Shown: positions 23,628 through 31,820 of the stretch, piece after piece
Position numbering within the stretch: the stretch's first letter is position 1
Layout of the letters: each line of letters begins with the position of its first letter
Notes under the pieces: generated by a model
The model's input: only the letters and a program-made list of their open reading frames with translations
What the model was told of the DNA's origin: nothing
Database searches by the model: none
Position numbers and translations under genes: made by a program
Origin: Clostridia bacterium
GTDB lineage: Bacteria > Bacillota > Clostridia > Christensenellales > Aristaeellaceae
DNA length: 55,384 bases
Reading direction: 5' to 3'
Assembly (NCBI GenBank): GCA_017470945.1
Contig: JAFUXH010000019.1
Span: forward strand, 1-55,384

Positions 23628-24980
23628 ATGGGCAAATATTTCGGCACCGACGGCTTCCGCGGGGAAGCCAACGTGAACCTGACGGTGGAGCACGCGTTCA
23701 AGGTGGGCCGTTACGTGGGGTATTATTATGGCCGGGGCCACAAAGCCAAGGTGGTCATCGGCAAGGATACCCGCCGCAGCAGCTATATGTTTGAATACGC
23801 CCTGGCCGCCGGGCTGACCGCCAGCGGCGCCGACGTGTATCTGCTGCACGTGACCACCACCCCCTCCGTGGCTTACGTGATCCGCAGCGAGGGGTTCGAC
23901 TGCGGCATCATGATCTCCGCCAGCCACAACCCGTACTACGATAACGGCATCAAGCTGATCAACGGCAACGGCGAAAAAATGGCCGACGAGGTGACCGACC
24001 AGATCGAAAAGTATCTGGACGGCGAAACGCCGGAGGTGCCCTACGCCGTGCGCGATCACATCGGCCGCACCATCGATTACGCCGCCGGGCGCAACCGCTA
24101 TATCGGCTATCTGATTTCCCTGGCCACCCATTCCTACAAGGGCTTGAAAATCGGCCTGGACTGCGCCAACGGCAGCACCTGGATGATTGCCAAATCGGTG
24201 TTCGACGCCCTGGGCGCCGAAACCTACGTGATCGGCAACCAGCCCGACGGCACCAACATCAATTTGAATTGCGGCTCCACCCACATCGAGCAATTGCAGG
24301 CCTACGTGAAGGAAAACGGCCTGGACGTGGGCTTTGCCTTCGACGGGGACGCCGACCGCTGCCTGGCCGTGGATGAAAAGGGCAACCTGGTGGACGGCGA
24401 CCTGATCCTGTATATCTACGGCACTTATATGAAGAAGCGGGATAAATTGGCCACCAACACCATCGTATCCACCGTGATGAGCAATTTCGGCTTCGGCAAG
24501 GCCCTGGAAGCCGCCGGCATCGATTGGCTGCAAACCCAGGTGGGCGACCGGTTCGTGTATGAATGCATGCGCTCCGGCGGCCATATGCTGGGCGGGGAGC
24601 AGAGCGGCCACATCATCTTCAGCAAATACGCCACCACCGGCGACGGCATGCTGACCGCCATCAAGCTGATGCAGGCCATGCTGGATCAGAAGCAGACCCT
24701 TTCCAAATTGGCGGAGCCTGTGCATCTGTATCCCCAGGTGTTGAAAAACGTGCACGTGGCCGATAAGGACGAGGCCCTTCATCACCCCGACGTGCAGGCG
24801 GCCCTGAAGGAGGCCGAAGCCGCCCTGCAGGGCAACGGCCGCGTGCTGCTGCGCAAAAGCGGCACCGAGCCGGTGATCCGCGTGATGGTGGAGGCCCAGG
24901 ATCTGCCCCTGTGCAACCAGTGCGTGGATGGCATCATCGCCGCCATGGAAAAGGCCGGGCTGGTGAAGGAGGGCTATTGA
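23628..24980 (+). CDS. glmM: Phosphoglucosamine mutase
   Basis: A 450-residue cytoplasmic enzyme that converts glucosamine-6-P to glucosamine-1-P on the way to UDP-GlcNAc, the precursor of peptidoglycan and glycans. It opens MGKYFGTDGFRGEAN. The phospho-serine loop is ISASHNPYYDNGIK, the metal loop FAFDGDADRC, the sugar loop GGEQSGHIIF, and the phosphate-binding loop RKSGTEPVIRVMVE. Length and all four loops fit GlmM. AAGGAGG is 7 nt upstream. The next gene, one base further on, encodes a beta-helix acyltransferase that may use the product. Confidence 0.95.
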   Translation: MGKYFGTDGFRGEANVNLTVEHAFKVGRYVGYYYGRGHKAKVVIGKDTRRSSYMFEYALAAGLTASGADVYLLHVTTTPSVAYVIRSEGFDCGIMISASHNPYYDNGIKLINGNGEKMADEVTDQIEKYLDGETPEVPYAVRDHIGRTIDYAAGRNRYIGYLISLATHSYKGLKIGLDCANGSTWMIAKSVFDALGAETYVIGNQPDGTNINLNCGSTHIEQLQAYVKENGLDVGFAFDGDADRCLAVDEKGNLVDGDLILYIYGTYMKKRDKLATNTIVSTVMSNFGFGKALEAAGIDWLQTQVGDRFVYECMRSGGHMLGGEQSGHIIFSKYATTGDGMLTAIKLMQAMLDQKQTLSKLAEPVHLYPQVLKNVHVADKDEALHHPDVQAALKEAEAALQGNGRVLLRKSGTEPVIRVMVEAQDLPLCNQCVDGIIAAMEKAGLVKEGY

Positions 24981-24981
24981 G

Positions 24982-25647
24982 ATGCTGAAAACCGCCGAAT
25001 TATTTGATTTCACCCACACCCTGGCCGCCCCTCTGCTGCGGGAAACGGAATATCCCTGGGAGGCGCTGGACGGGATCAAGGATTTTATCCTGGCCCTGGG
25101 GCCCACCCTGCCCCGGGAGGAATATGACGAAATCGCCCCGCAGGTGTGGGTGGCCAAGGATGCAACCGTGTACCCCACGGCGGCCCTGGGCGCGCCTTGC
25201 ATTATCGGGCACAAAACCGAGGTGCGCCACTGCGCCTTTATCCGGGGCAGCGCCTTGGTGGGCGACGGCGCTGTGGTGGGCAATTCGGTGGAAATCAAAA
25301 ACGCCATCCTGTTCGACGGCGTGCAGGTGCCCCACTTCAATTATGTGGGCGATTCCATCATGGGCTATAAAAGCCATATGGGCGCGGGCTCCGTGACCTC
25401 CAACGTGAAAAGCGATAAAACGCCGGTGGTGGTGAAAAACGGCGATGAGCAGATCCCCACCGGGCGCAAGAAATTCGGCGCGATGGTGGGCGATCAGGTG
25501 GAGGTGGGCTGCAACAGCGTGCTCAACCCCGGCACCGTGATCGGCCCCCGGGCCAGCGTGTATCCCCTGTCCTGCGTGCGGGGCTTCGTGCCGGCGGACC
25601 ACATCTATAAGAGCAAAACGGATATCGTGCTTCGGGAAAAGAAGTGA
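24982..25647 (+). CDS. Left-handed beta-helix acyltransferase, GlmU-C-terminal-like
   Basis: A 221-residue protein. After an N-terminal helical region (about 1-45) come hexapeptide repeats of a left-handed parallel beta-helix: VWVAKDATVYPTAALGAPCI, EVRHCAFIRGSALV, GAVVGNSVEIKNAILFDGV. The catalytic-site-like HFNYVGDSIMGYKSHMGAGS resembles GlmU (His and the GAG pocket). This fits the acetyltransferase half of GlmU without the uridylyltransferase half. The position 1 nt after glmM supports acetylation of glucosamine-1-P, but another acceptor is possible. It ends in a terminator of the dispersed hairpin family. Confidence 0.85.
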   Translation: MLKTAELFDFTHTLAAPLLRETEYPWEALDGIKDFILALGPTLPREEYDEIAPQVWVAKDATVYPTAALGAPCIIGHKTEVRHCAFIRGSALVGDGAVVGNSVEIKNAILFDGVQVPHFNYVGDSIMGYKSHMGAGSVTSNVKSDKTPVVVKNGDEQIPTGRKKFGAMVGDQVEVGCNSVLNPGTVIGPRASVYPLSCVRGFVPADHIYKSKTDIVLREKK

Positions 25648-25686
25648 ATCGGGCGCCGAGGCATTCGACGCAGCTATTTCATCACG

Positions 25687-25741
25687 CAAGGACGCGGGAT
25701 CCCCATACGGCGGATCATTGCGTCCTTGTTTCTTTTCTTTT
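25687..25741 (+). terminator. Terminator of glmM operon; second copy of a dispersed hairpin
   Basis: CAAGGACGC (25687-25695) pairs with GCGTCCTTG (25720-25728); inner GGATCC and GGATC elements match the hairpin at 10912-10969. A T-rich tail TTTCTTTTCTTTTT follows. Confidence 0.8.
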
Positions 25742-25859
25742 TGTGATAGGAGGAAAGCGGGAAACCGGGATTTGCGGAGGAACATATGATGGGAAATATA
25801 CAGGCGCGGATCGCAGGTGATCCATAAAAATAATTTATCATATGTGAAAGAATCATTAC

Positions 25860-25888
25860 TTGTTTTTTGGATCGCGCTGTGCTACAAT
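25860..25888 (+). promoter_or_regulatory. Promoter of the MATE gene
   Basis: TTGTTT (25860-25865), 17 bp and TACAAT (25883-25888). A leader of about 120 nt with no recognised structure follows. Confidence 0.6.
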
Positions 25889-26014
25889 GCCCATGACCAC
25901 AATAAGAAAAAAAGAGAGAAAAACTTCTGGTGAAACAAGCGGCTGGAGGTTTTGCTTTTTCATTATTTTTTTCTTTTCTGGCAAGAATTTAAGGGGAAGA
26001 AGGAGGCCTGCCGC

Positions 26015-27418
26015 ATGGATCAGTGGGAAGAAAAACATGAAATTTTCGAGCAGGGCCCCATCCTGCAGACCGTCGTGCGGCTGGCTTTTCCCACGGTGAT
26101 CGGCCAAATCATTCTGGTTATTTATAATATGGCCGATACGTTTTTTATCGGCCTTACCGGCAGCGACGCCAAATTGACCGCCGCCACGGTGTGCATGCCG
26201 GCGTTCATGTTCCTGTCCGCCATCTCCAATCTGTTTGGCATCGGCGGCTCCAGCGTCATTTCCCGGGCCCTGGGCAGCGACGATCGGGAACGGGTCCAGA
26301 AGGCGTCGGCCTTCGCCACCTGGGGGTGCCTGGCGCTGACGCTGTGCTACGCGCTGTTCACCCTGACGTGCGCCGATCTGTTCATTGACCTGCTGGGCGG
26401 CAAGGCGGCGGAGGTGCACGCCTACGCCCGGAATTACCTGATGATCACCGTTACCATCGGCGGCCTGGCCACCGCTATGAGCACATTTTTCTCCCACCTC
26501 ATCCGGTCGGAGGGCCATTCCCTGCAGGCCAGCGCCGGCATCATGCTGGGGGGCCTGCTCAACATCGGGCTGGACCCGCTGTTCATGTTCGTGCTTTTGC
26601 CCCCGGGCCAGGAAATCATCGGCGCGGCCGCGGCCACGGCCCTGTCCAATCTGTGCGCGCTGCTGTATTTCCTGTATGTGCTGCGCCGCTATCACGGTCA
26701 GTCCGCCCTGCGGTTCACGCCGTCCCGGGCGATGATGGAAAGATCGGTGGTGGCCGGAGTGTTCAGCGCCGGGCTGCCGGCCTGTTTGATGACGCTGTTT
26801 GAAAACATTTCCTACGCCGTGCTGGATAACCTGATGGCGGCCTACGGCGTTGCGTGCCAGGCCGGCCTGGGCGTGGCGAAGAAAATCAACATGCTGGCCC
26901 ATTGCATCGTGCGGGGCATGTCCCAGGGCGTGCTGCCGCTGATCGGCTACAATTACGCCGCCAAGAATTTCCGGCGGATGAAGCAATCCGTCCTCTATTC
27001 CGGGGCTATGTCGGTGCTGCTGGCCCTGCTCTGCATGGCGGCGTGCCTGCTGTTCAACCAGGAATTGGTGTCCGTCTTTATTCAGGACAGCAACGTGGAA
27101 TCCATTGGCCACGGCGCCCGGTTCCTGCGCATCCTGTGCCTGGGTGGGCCCTTCTCCGCCTGCGCCTACGCCATCATTTCCTTCTTCCAGGCCACCGGCA
27201 AGGGCATGCGCTCCTTCGAACTGGCCATCCTGCGCAAGGGCGTGCTGGATATTCCCATGATGTTCCTGCTCAACGCGCTGTTGCCGGTGAACGGCATCGT
27301 GATGGCCACCCCCATCACCGACGTGATCTGCTGCGTGGTGGCGCTGGTGATGTTCATTCCTTTCCTGAAACGGCACACCGACTCCGGCGAGGAAGCGGCT
27401 GCGGCGCAAAGATCGTGA
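26015..27418 (+). CDS. MATE-family multidrug/organic cation exporter
   Basis: A 467-residue, twelve-helix antiporter (NorM/DinF type, two MatE repeats) that expels drugs or metabolites in exchange for Na+ or H+. Characteristic features are FPTVIGQIILVIYNMADTFF, GIGGSSVISRALGSDD at the first inter-repeat loop, and GVACQAGLGVAKKINMLAHC plus QGVLPLIGYNYAAKN in the second half. ATG 26015 with AGAAGGAGG upstream is preferred to an earlier in-frame start at 25952. Monocistronic; the hairpin at 27453-27492 separates it from the convergent polysaccharide operon. Confidence 0.92.
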   Translation: MDQWEEKHEIFEQGPILQTVVRLAFPTVIGQIILVIYNMADTFFIGLTGSDAKLTAATVCMPAFMFLSAISNLFGIGGSSVISRALGSDDRERVQKASAFATWGCLALTLCYALFTLTCADLFIDLLGGKAAEVHAYARNYLMITVTIGGLATAMSTFFSHLIRSEGHSLQASAGIMLGGLLNIGLDPLFMFVLLPPGQEIIGAAAATALSNLCALLYFLYVLRRYHGQSALRFTPSRAMMERSVVAGVFSAGLPACLMTLFENISYAVLDNLMAAYGVACQAGLGVAKKINMLAHCIVRGMSQGVLPLIGYNYAAKNFRRMKQSVLYSGAMSVLLALLCMAACLLFNQELVSVFIQDSNVESIGHGARFLRILCLGGPFSACAYAIISFFQATGKGMRSFELAILRKGVLDIPMMFLLNALLPVNGIVMATPITDVICCVVALVMFIPFLKRHTDSGEEAAAAQRS

Positions 27419-27452
27419 TTTCATGGCGCGTGCGGAACGTGAATGAAAAGAA

Positions 27453-27492
27453 CGCCTGGAAAATTGTTTTCTCCGGGCGCTCTTCTTTTTTT
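27453..27492. terminator. Bidirectional terminator between MATE gene and polysaccharide operon
   Basis: CGCCTGGA (27453-27460) pairs with TCCGGGCG (27472-27479). A run TCTTCTTTTTTT follows on the plus strand and TTCTTTTC on the minus strand, so it can serve both converging transcripts. Confidence 0.78.
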
Positions 27493-27537
27493 GGCGATGT
27501 TGACGGCGGCGCAAATCAGGATCAGCGCCGGGCCAGG

Positions 27538-28524
27538 TTACGTTTCTTCCTCGATCCAATGGCGCTGATGATCTTCCCAGGTGCGCTCGCTGATGATGTA
27601 GCGGGGGCGGCGCTTGGTTTCCAGGTAGGTTTTGCCCACGTACTGGCCGATCACCCCCAGGCTGATCAGCTGGATGCCCCCCAGCAGGCACACGATGCAG
27701 ATGATGGAGGCCCAGCCGGCCACCGTGTTGCCCAGGATGGCTTCGATGATGGCCCAGATGGCGGCGGCGACCCCCAGCAGGCTAACGCACACGCCGATGC
27801 CGGTGATCAGGGTGATGGGCTTTACCGACAGGCTGGTGATGCCGTTGAAGGCCAGGGCCAGCATTTTTTTCAGGGGGTAGTGGCTTTCCCCCGCCAGCCG
27901 CTCCGACCGGGCGTAATACACGCTGGAGCTTTTGAAGCCCACCAGGGGGATCAGCCCCCGCAGGAAGATATTCACCTCTTCAAAATCGGCGAAGTGCTTC
28001 AGCACCCGGGTGCTGATCAGCCGGTAATCGGCGTGGTTGAATACCACCTCCGCCCCCAGGCCGTTCATCAGGCGGTAGAAGCCCTCGGCGGTGGTGCGCT
28101 TGAACCAGGTGTCGGTATCCCGCCGGGAACGCACGCCGTACACCACCTCGCTGCCCTTCCAGTATTCCTCCACCATCTCGTCCATGGCATTGATGTCGTC
28201 CTGGCCGTCGCAGTCGATGGAAATGGTGATGTCGCAGTGGTCGATCGCCTCCATCAGGCCGGCCAGCACGGCGTTTTGGTGGCCCCGGTTGCGGCTTTGG
28301 CAGATGCCCAGGTAGTGCTCGTCCTGCCGGGCCAGATCGCAGATGATATCCCAGGTCTTGTCCCGGGATCCGTCGTTGACGAACAGCACCCGGCTGGCGG
28401 CGCTGATGCGGCCCGCCTGGCTGAGGGAAAGGATTTTATTCAGGAACATGGGCGCCGTCAGGGGCAGCACCTGTTCTTCGTTGTAGCAGGGGATAATGAT
28501 CCACAGAATCGGCCGGGCTTGCAT
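27538..28524 (-). CDS. Family 2 glycosyltransferase with membrane helices (GtrB/DPM-like)
   Basis: A 328-residue protein. The GT-A catalytic domain (1-230) opens WIIIPCYNEEQVLPL; the metal-binding DxD-type motif is ISIDCDGQDD, and FLRGLIPLVGFK follows. Two C-terminal helices (about 240-300) and LGVIGQYVGKTYLETKRRPR match the bactoprenol glucosyl-transferase/dolichol-phosphate-mannose-synthase-like group. It would load a sugar on undecaprenyl phosphate for side-chain addition or use outside the membrane. ATG 28524 has AAAGGAG. Last gene of the operon, 90 nt after its neighbour, the widest gap in the cluster. Confidence 0.88.
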   Translation of the reverse strand: MQARPILWIIIPCYNEEQVLPLTAPMFLNKILSLSQAGRISAASRVLFVNDGSRDKTWDIICDLARQDEHYLGICQSRNRGHQNAVLAGLMEAIDHCDITISIDCDGQDDINAMDEMVEEYWKGSEVVYGVRSRRDTDTWFKRTTAEGFYRLMNGLGAEVVFNHADYRLISTRVLKHFADFEEVNIFLRGLIPLVGFKSSSVYYARSERLAGESHYPLKKMLALAFNGITSLSVKPITLITGIGVCVSLLGVAAAIWAIIEAILGNTVAGWASIICIVCLLGGIQLISLGVIGQYVGKTYLETKRRPRYIISERTWEDHQRHWIEEET

Positions 28525-28614
28525 AGGCAGCTCCTTTCCGTATCGCATGGTGAGAATGGTTCCATACGATGATTCATTCGCTTTTTTTTGAAAAAATCCT
28601 GTAAAAAACGGTTT

Positions 28615-29724
28615 TTAAGCCTTTTTTGCCGCCGTCAGGAAGGCCTGGGCGCACCGATCCCAGGAGAACAGGCGGGCCATTTTTTCGCTGCTTTCCCGCA
28701 GTTCCTCCTTCGATGGGTAAGGCCCGGCCAGCCAGGCGGCAATCTCATCGTCGTCGGCGCACAGCCGGTGGCCGGCCATGCCCCGCAGGGTGGTGGAGGG
28801 GCCCAGGGCGGCGATGGCCGCCACCGACGCGCGGTAATACACCGCCTCCATCACCGCCATGCCGAAGATCTCGCCCCGGTTCAGGTTCACATAGTAATCT
28901 GACAGGGTGTAGATTTCCCACATGCGCTCGTAAGGCACCCGATCGAGCAGCGTCACCCTGTCCGTCAGGCCGTGGGCGGCGATTTTCTGCTCCAGCGCCT
29001 GCCGCAGCGCCCCTTCGCCCACCATCAGCAGCCGGAAGGGCTTGACATTTTGGATGCGGGCCAGCAGATCGATCAGGTCCAGCGGGCGCTTTTCCGGGTC
29101 CAGCCGAGATACGTTGCAGATGATCACGTCGCTTTCCGAAAAGCCGTAAGCCCGGCGCAGGGCGGCCCGGTCGGCCTGATCGAAATCCTGCTTCAGTTCC
29201 GCCACGTCCAGGCCCACGGGGGCCACGGCGATATCCCGGACCCCCAGGGCCTGCAATTCCGCCCGGGCGGCCTCCGTTTTGGCCAGCACCGGCATGCGCT
29301 TGTACAGCCGCAGGGTGCCCTGGGAAAAGAGAAAATCCATCACCTTGGCCCGCAAGCCGCTGTGCAGGCTGTGGGCGGTGCCCACATAGGGCACGAAGGC
29401 GATGCCCCTGCGGCGGCAGAACGCCTCGATGTGGGGGATGAATTGCTGCTGATCGGCAAAGCACAGCAGGGCGTCCAAGGGCAATTGCAGCAGGCGCGTG
29501 TGCAGATACCCGTGGGGCCCCACGCTTTTCATGGGGATGTAGCGCACCGTGACGCGGGGAGAAACCCGGCGCTCCTCCGCCGTTTCCTCCCGGGCCACGC
29601 CTTTATATACCGTCACGGTGTGGCCCCGGGCCGCCAGCGCCCGGGCCAGGCCGATTTCCTGGCTGTTGTAAAATCCTTTGCGGCCAAAGCCGTTGATCAT
29701 GGTGCACACGATGGCCAGCTGCAT
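28615..29724 (-). CDS. Family 4 glycosyltransferase
   Basis: A 369-residue GT-B enzyme acting on the cytoplasmic face. The N-terminal domain has GFGRKGFYNSQEIGLARALA (glycine-rich acceptor loop). The C-terminal donor domain has ICNVSRLDPEKRPLDLIDLL, LLMVGEGALRQALEQ and the E-X7-E region NRGEIFGMAVMEAVYY, all typical of GT4. Sugar and linkage cannot be told. It follows the TagA/WecG-type enzyme by 24 nt. ATG 29724 has AAAGGAGC upstream. Confidence 0.9.
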   Translation of the reverse strand: MQLAIVCTMINGFGRKGFYNSQEIGLARALAARGHTVTVYKGVAREETAEERRVSPRVTVRYIPMKSVGPHGYLHTRLLQLPLDALLCFADQQQFIPHIEAFCRRRGIAFVPYVGTAHSLHSGLRAKVMDFLFSQGTLRLYKRMPVLAKTEAARAELQALGVRDIAVAPVGLDVAELKQDFDQADRAALRRAYGFSESDVIICNVSRLDPEKRPLDLIDLLARIQNVKPFRLLMVGEGALRQALEQKIAAHGLTDRVTLLDRVPYERMWEIYTLSDYYVNLNRGEIFGMAVMEAVYYRASVAAIAALGPSTTLRGMAGHRLCADDDEIAAWLAGPYPSKEELRESSEKMARLFSWDRCAQAFLTAAKKA

Positions 29725-29748
29725 GGAATGCTCCTTTCTCCGGATCGC

Positions 29749-30492
29749 TCAGCGGTATTTGAAAATCAATTTCAGGATGCGCAGATCCTCCACGAAATAG
29801 CGCCTGAACAGGCGGCGGGGCTCCTTCAGGAAGCGATAAAACCATTCCAGCCCCGCGTCGCTCATCCATCGGGGCGCGCGCCGCACCTGGCCCGCCAGGA
29901 AATCCACCGTGGCGCCGGCGCACAGGCATACGGACGCGCCCACCCGGCGGTAATTATCGTACACCCATTTTTCCTGCTTGGGGCAGCCGAAGCACGCCAG
30001 CACCACGTCGGGATGGGCGTTTTTCACGATGGCGCGGATGCGGGCGAGCTCCTCTTCGTCGTTTTCAAAGCCGAAGGGTGGGGCGTATTCGCCGGCGATG
30101 GTGATGCCGGGATATGATTTTTCCAGGTTTTCCCGGGCCTGCCGGGCCACCCCCTCTTTTCCGCCCAGCAGGAAGATGCGGTCGCCGGTTTCGGGCGCGG
30201 CCCGGCACAGCGTCAGCGCCAGATCGGCCCCGGAAATTTTTTCCTTCACCGGGCGCTTCAGCAGCCGGGACAGCCAGATCAGCGGCTTGCCGTCCACCAG
30301 CGTCAGGGCGGCCTGATCGGCGATTTGCCGGAGGAAAGCGTCCTTTTCCATTTTTACCAATACGTCGGTGTTGACCTCCACAATGTACATAGGGCGCTTT
30401 TCCCTGATCGCCCGCCGGATCTCCGCCTGGACCTCTGCCAGGGTCAGGCTGTTGACGCGGGCGTTCAGCAGCGGTTGTTTGATCGATTTCAA
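29749..30492 (-). CDS. WecG/TagA/CpsF-family glycosyltransferase
   Basis: A 247-residue GT26 enzyme that transfers a sugar, ManNAc-type in characterised members, to a lipid-PP-linked GlcNAc. Family features are YIVEVNTDVLVKMEKD, the catalytic-site Asp in LTLVDGKPLIW, FLLGGKEGVARQA, LACFGCPKQEKWVYDN and VDFLAGQVRRAPRW, with a basic C-terminal tail that binds the membrane. The start is TTG at 30492 behind AGGTG, overlapping the upstream stop. No initiating phospho-sugar transferase (TagO/WbaP type) is in the operon, so the primer lipid must come from elsewhere. Confidence 0.92.
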   Translation of the reverse strand: MKSIKQPLLNARVNSLTLAEVQAEIRRAIREKRPMYIVEVNTDVLVKMEKDAFLRQIADQAALTLVDGKPLIWLSRLLKRPVKEKISGADLALTLCRAAPETGDRIFLLGGKEGVARQARENLEKSYPGITIAGEYAPPFGFENDEEELARIRAIVKNAHPDVVLACFGCPKQEKWVYDNYRRVGASVCLCAGATVDFLAGQVRRAPRWMSDAGLEWFYRFLKEPRRLFRRYFVEDLRILKLIFKYR

Positions 30493-31811
30493 TGCGCGTC
30501 ACCTGAATCATTCAAATACTTTTGGGCAAAGGCCAGAAGGGAGGGGATGGTCACATCCTGCCCCAGGGGCCTGTCGCCGATCAGGGCGGTGCGGCAGCCC
30601 GCCACTTTTCCCGCCCCGATATCCCGTTCGTCGTCGCCCACCATCCAGGACTGGGCCAGATCGATGGGATATTTTTTCGCCGCCTGCAGCAGCATGCCGG
30701 GCTTGGGCTTGCGGCAGGGGCAGTCGATTTTATATTGGGTCACTTCCCCGGGGTAGCCCCTGTCGGGATGGTGGGGACAGAAAAACAGATCGTCGATGTA
30801 CGCCCCTTCCCGTCCCAGCAGCGTTTCCATTTTCTTGTGGATCTCGTCCAGCCCCGCCAGGGTCACGTCCCCCCGGGCGATCACCGGCTGATTGGTGACC
30901 ACGATGATGAGATACCCTTTTTCGTGCATCAGGTTCAGGGCCTGGGCGACGCCGGGCAGCAGGCGGAAATCATCGATATGGCGCAGCAGCCCCACGTATT
31001 CGTTGATGGTGCCGTCCCGATCCAGAAAGACCGCCCGCTGGGGCTGGGACAGGGAAGCGCGCTGCACCCGCCCCCGCTCAAAATCCCGCCGCACGGTGGC
31101 CAGCCGCTCCGGCGTGCCCATATCATGCACGTATTCCGGGCTGTGGTAGGCGTACAGGCCGCCCCCGCCCGCCAGGGGCTGCAGGATATCCCGGTCCAGG
31201 TCGACGGCCTCCTGCCCCCGGGGCAGACGGGCGGCGGCCGCCCGCAGCGCCTGGGGACTGAGGATGTGCAGCCCCGCGTTGACGGCGTTGTGGGCATATT
31301 GGGGCCTGGGATCCTCCTTGCGCAGCCACTGGAGCACCTGATGATCGGGGCCTTCGATGAGCAGGCCGCTGTCGTAGGGGTGGCTGTTGGGGTGGGCAAG
31401 CAATGTGGCCAGGGCGGCGTGGGCGCGGTGGAACGCGATCATCCGCTGAAAATCCACGTGAAATACCACGTCGCCATTGAGCAGCAGGAAATCCTCGGCC
31501 CACTGATCGAGGGTCTTCAGCAGCGCGCCGGCGTTGCCCAAAGGCGCGTTTTCCACGTAATAGGCGATCCGCACCCCGAAGGGCCGGCCCGTGACGGGGG
31601 ATACGCCGCTGCCGTCGCCAAAATAATCCATGATCACCCGGCCCAAATGCCCCACCGTGATCAGGATATCGTCAAAGCCCTGCCGCCGCAGGCAATCGAT
31701 TTCATATTCCAGCACCGGCATGCCGCCGATGGGCACCATGGGCTTGGGGATATCCCGGGCCACGCTTTGCAGCCGGGTGCCCCTGCCGCCCGCCATGATC
31801 ACCGCTTTCAT
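30489..31811 (-). CDS. Bifunctional sugar-1-phosphate nucleotidyltransferase and HAD phosphatase (HddC/GmhB-like)
   Basis: A 440-residue fusion. Residues 1-235 are a nucleotidyltransferase (AGGRGTRLQSVARDIPKPM, NAPLGNAGALL, LLLNGDVVFHVDF) like D-glycero-D-manno-heptose-1-P guanylyltransferase. Residues about 245-430 are a HAD-IIIA phosphatase: FLDRDGTINE nucleophile, VTNQPVIARG, zinc Cys/His loop CPHHPDRGYPGEVTQYKID with CPCRKPKPGM, and MVGDDERDIGAG. This matches GmhB, which removes the 7-phosphate of heptose-1,7-bisphosphate. One chain thus covers the last two steps to a nucleotide-activated heptose. The GHMP kinase for the preceding step is next door. Confidence 0.9.
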   Translation of the reverse strand: MKAVIMAGGRGTRLQSVARDIPKPMVPIGGMPVLEYEIDCLRRQGFDDILITVGHLGRVIMDYFGDGSGVSPVTGRPFGVRIAYYVENAPLGNAGALLKTLDQWAEDFLLLNGDVVFHVDFQRMIAFHRAHAALATLLAHPNSHPYDSGLLIEGPDHQVLQWLRKEDPRPQYAHNAVNAGLHILSPQALRAAAARLPRGQEAVDLDRDILQPLAGGGGLYAYHSPEYVHDMGTPERLATVRRDFERGRVQRASLSQPQRAVFLDRDGTINEYVGLLRHIDDFRLLPGVAQALNLMHEKGYLIIVVTNQPVIARGDVTLAGLDEIHKKMETLLGREGAYIDDLFFCPHHPDRGYPGEVTQYKIDCPCRKPKPGMLLQAAKKYPIDLAQSWMVGDDERDIGAGKVAGCRTALIGDRPLGQDVTIPSLLAFAQKYLNDSGDAH

Positions 31812-31820
31812 ACCGCTTCC

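Noticed and set aside
25856-27691. 611-residue minus-strand open frame across the MATE gene
   Set aside because: It has no family features, is His/Gln-rich like other antisense shadows, and the plus strand encodes a clear MATE protein with a ribosome site.
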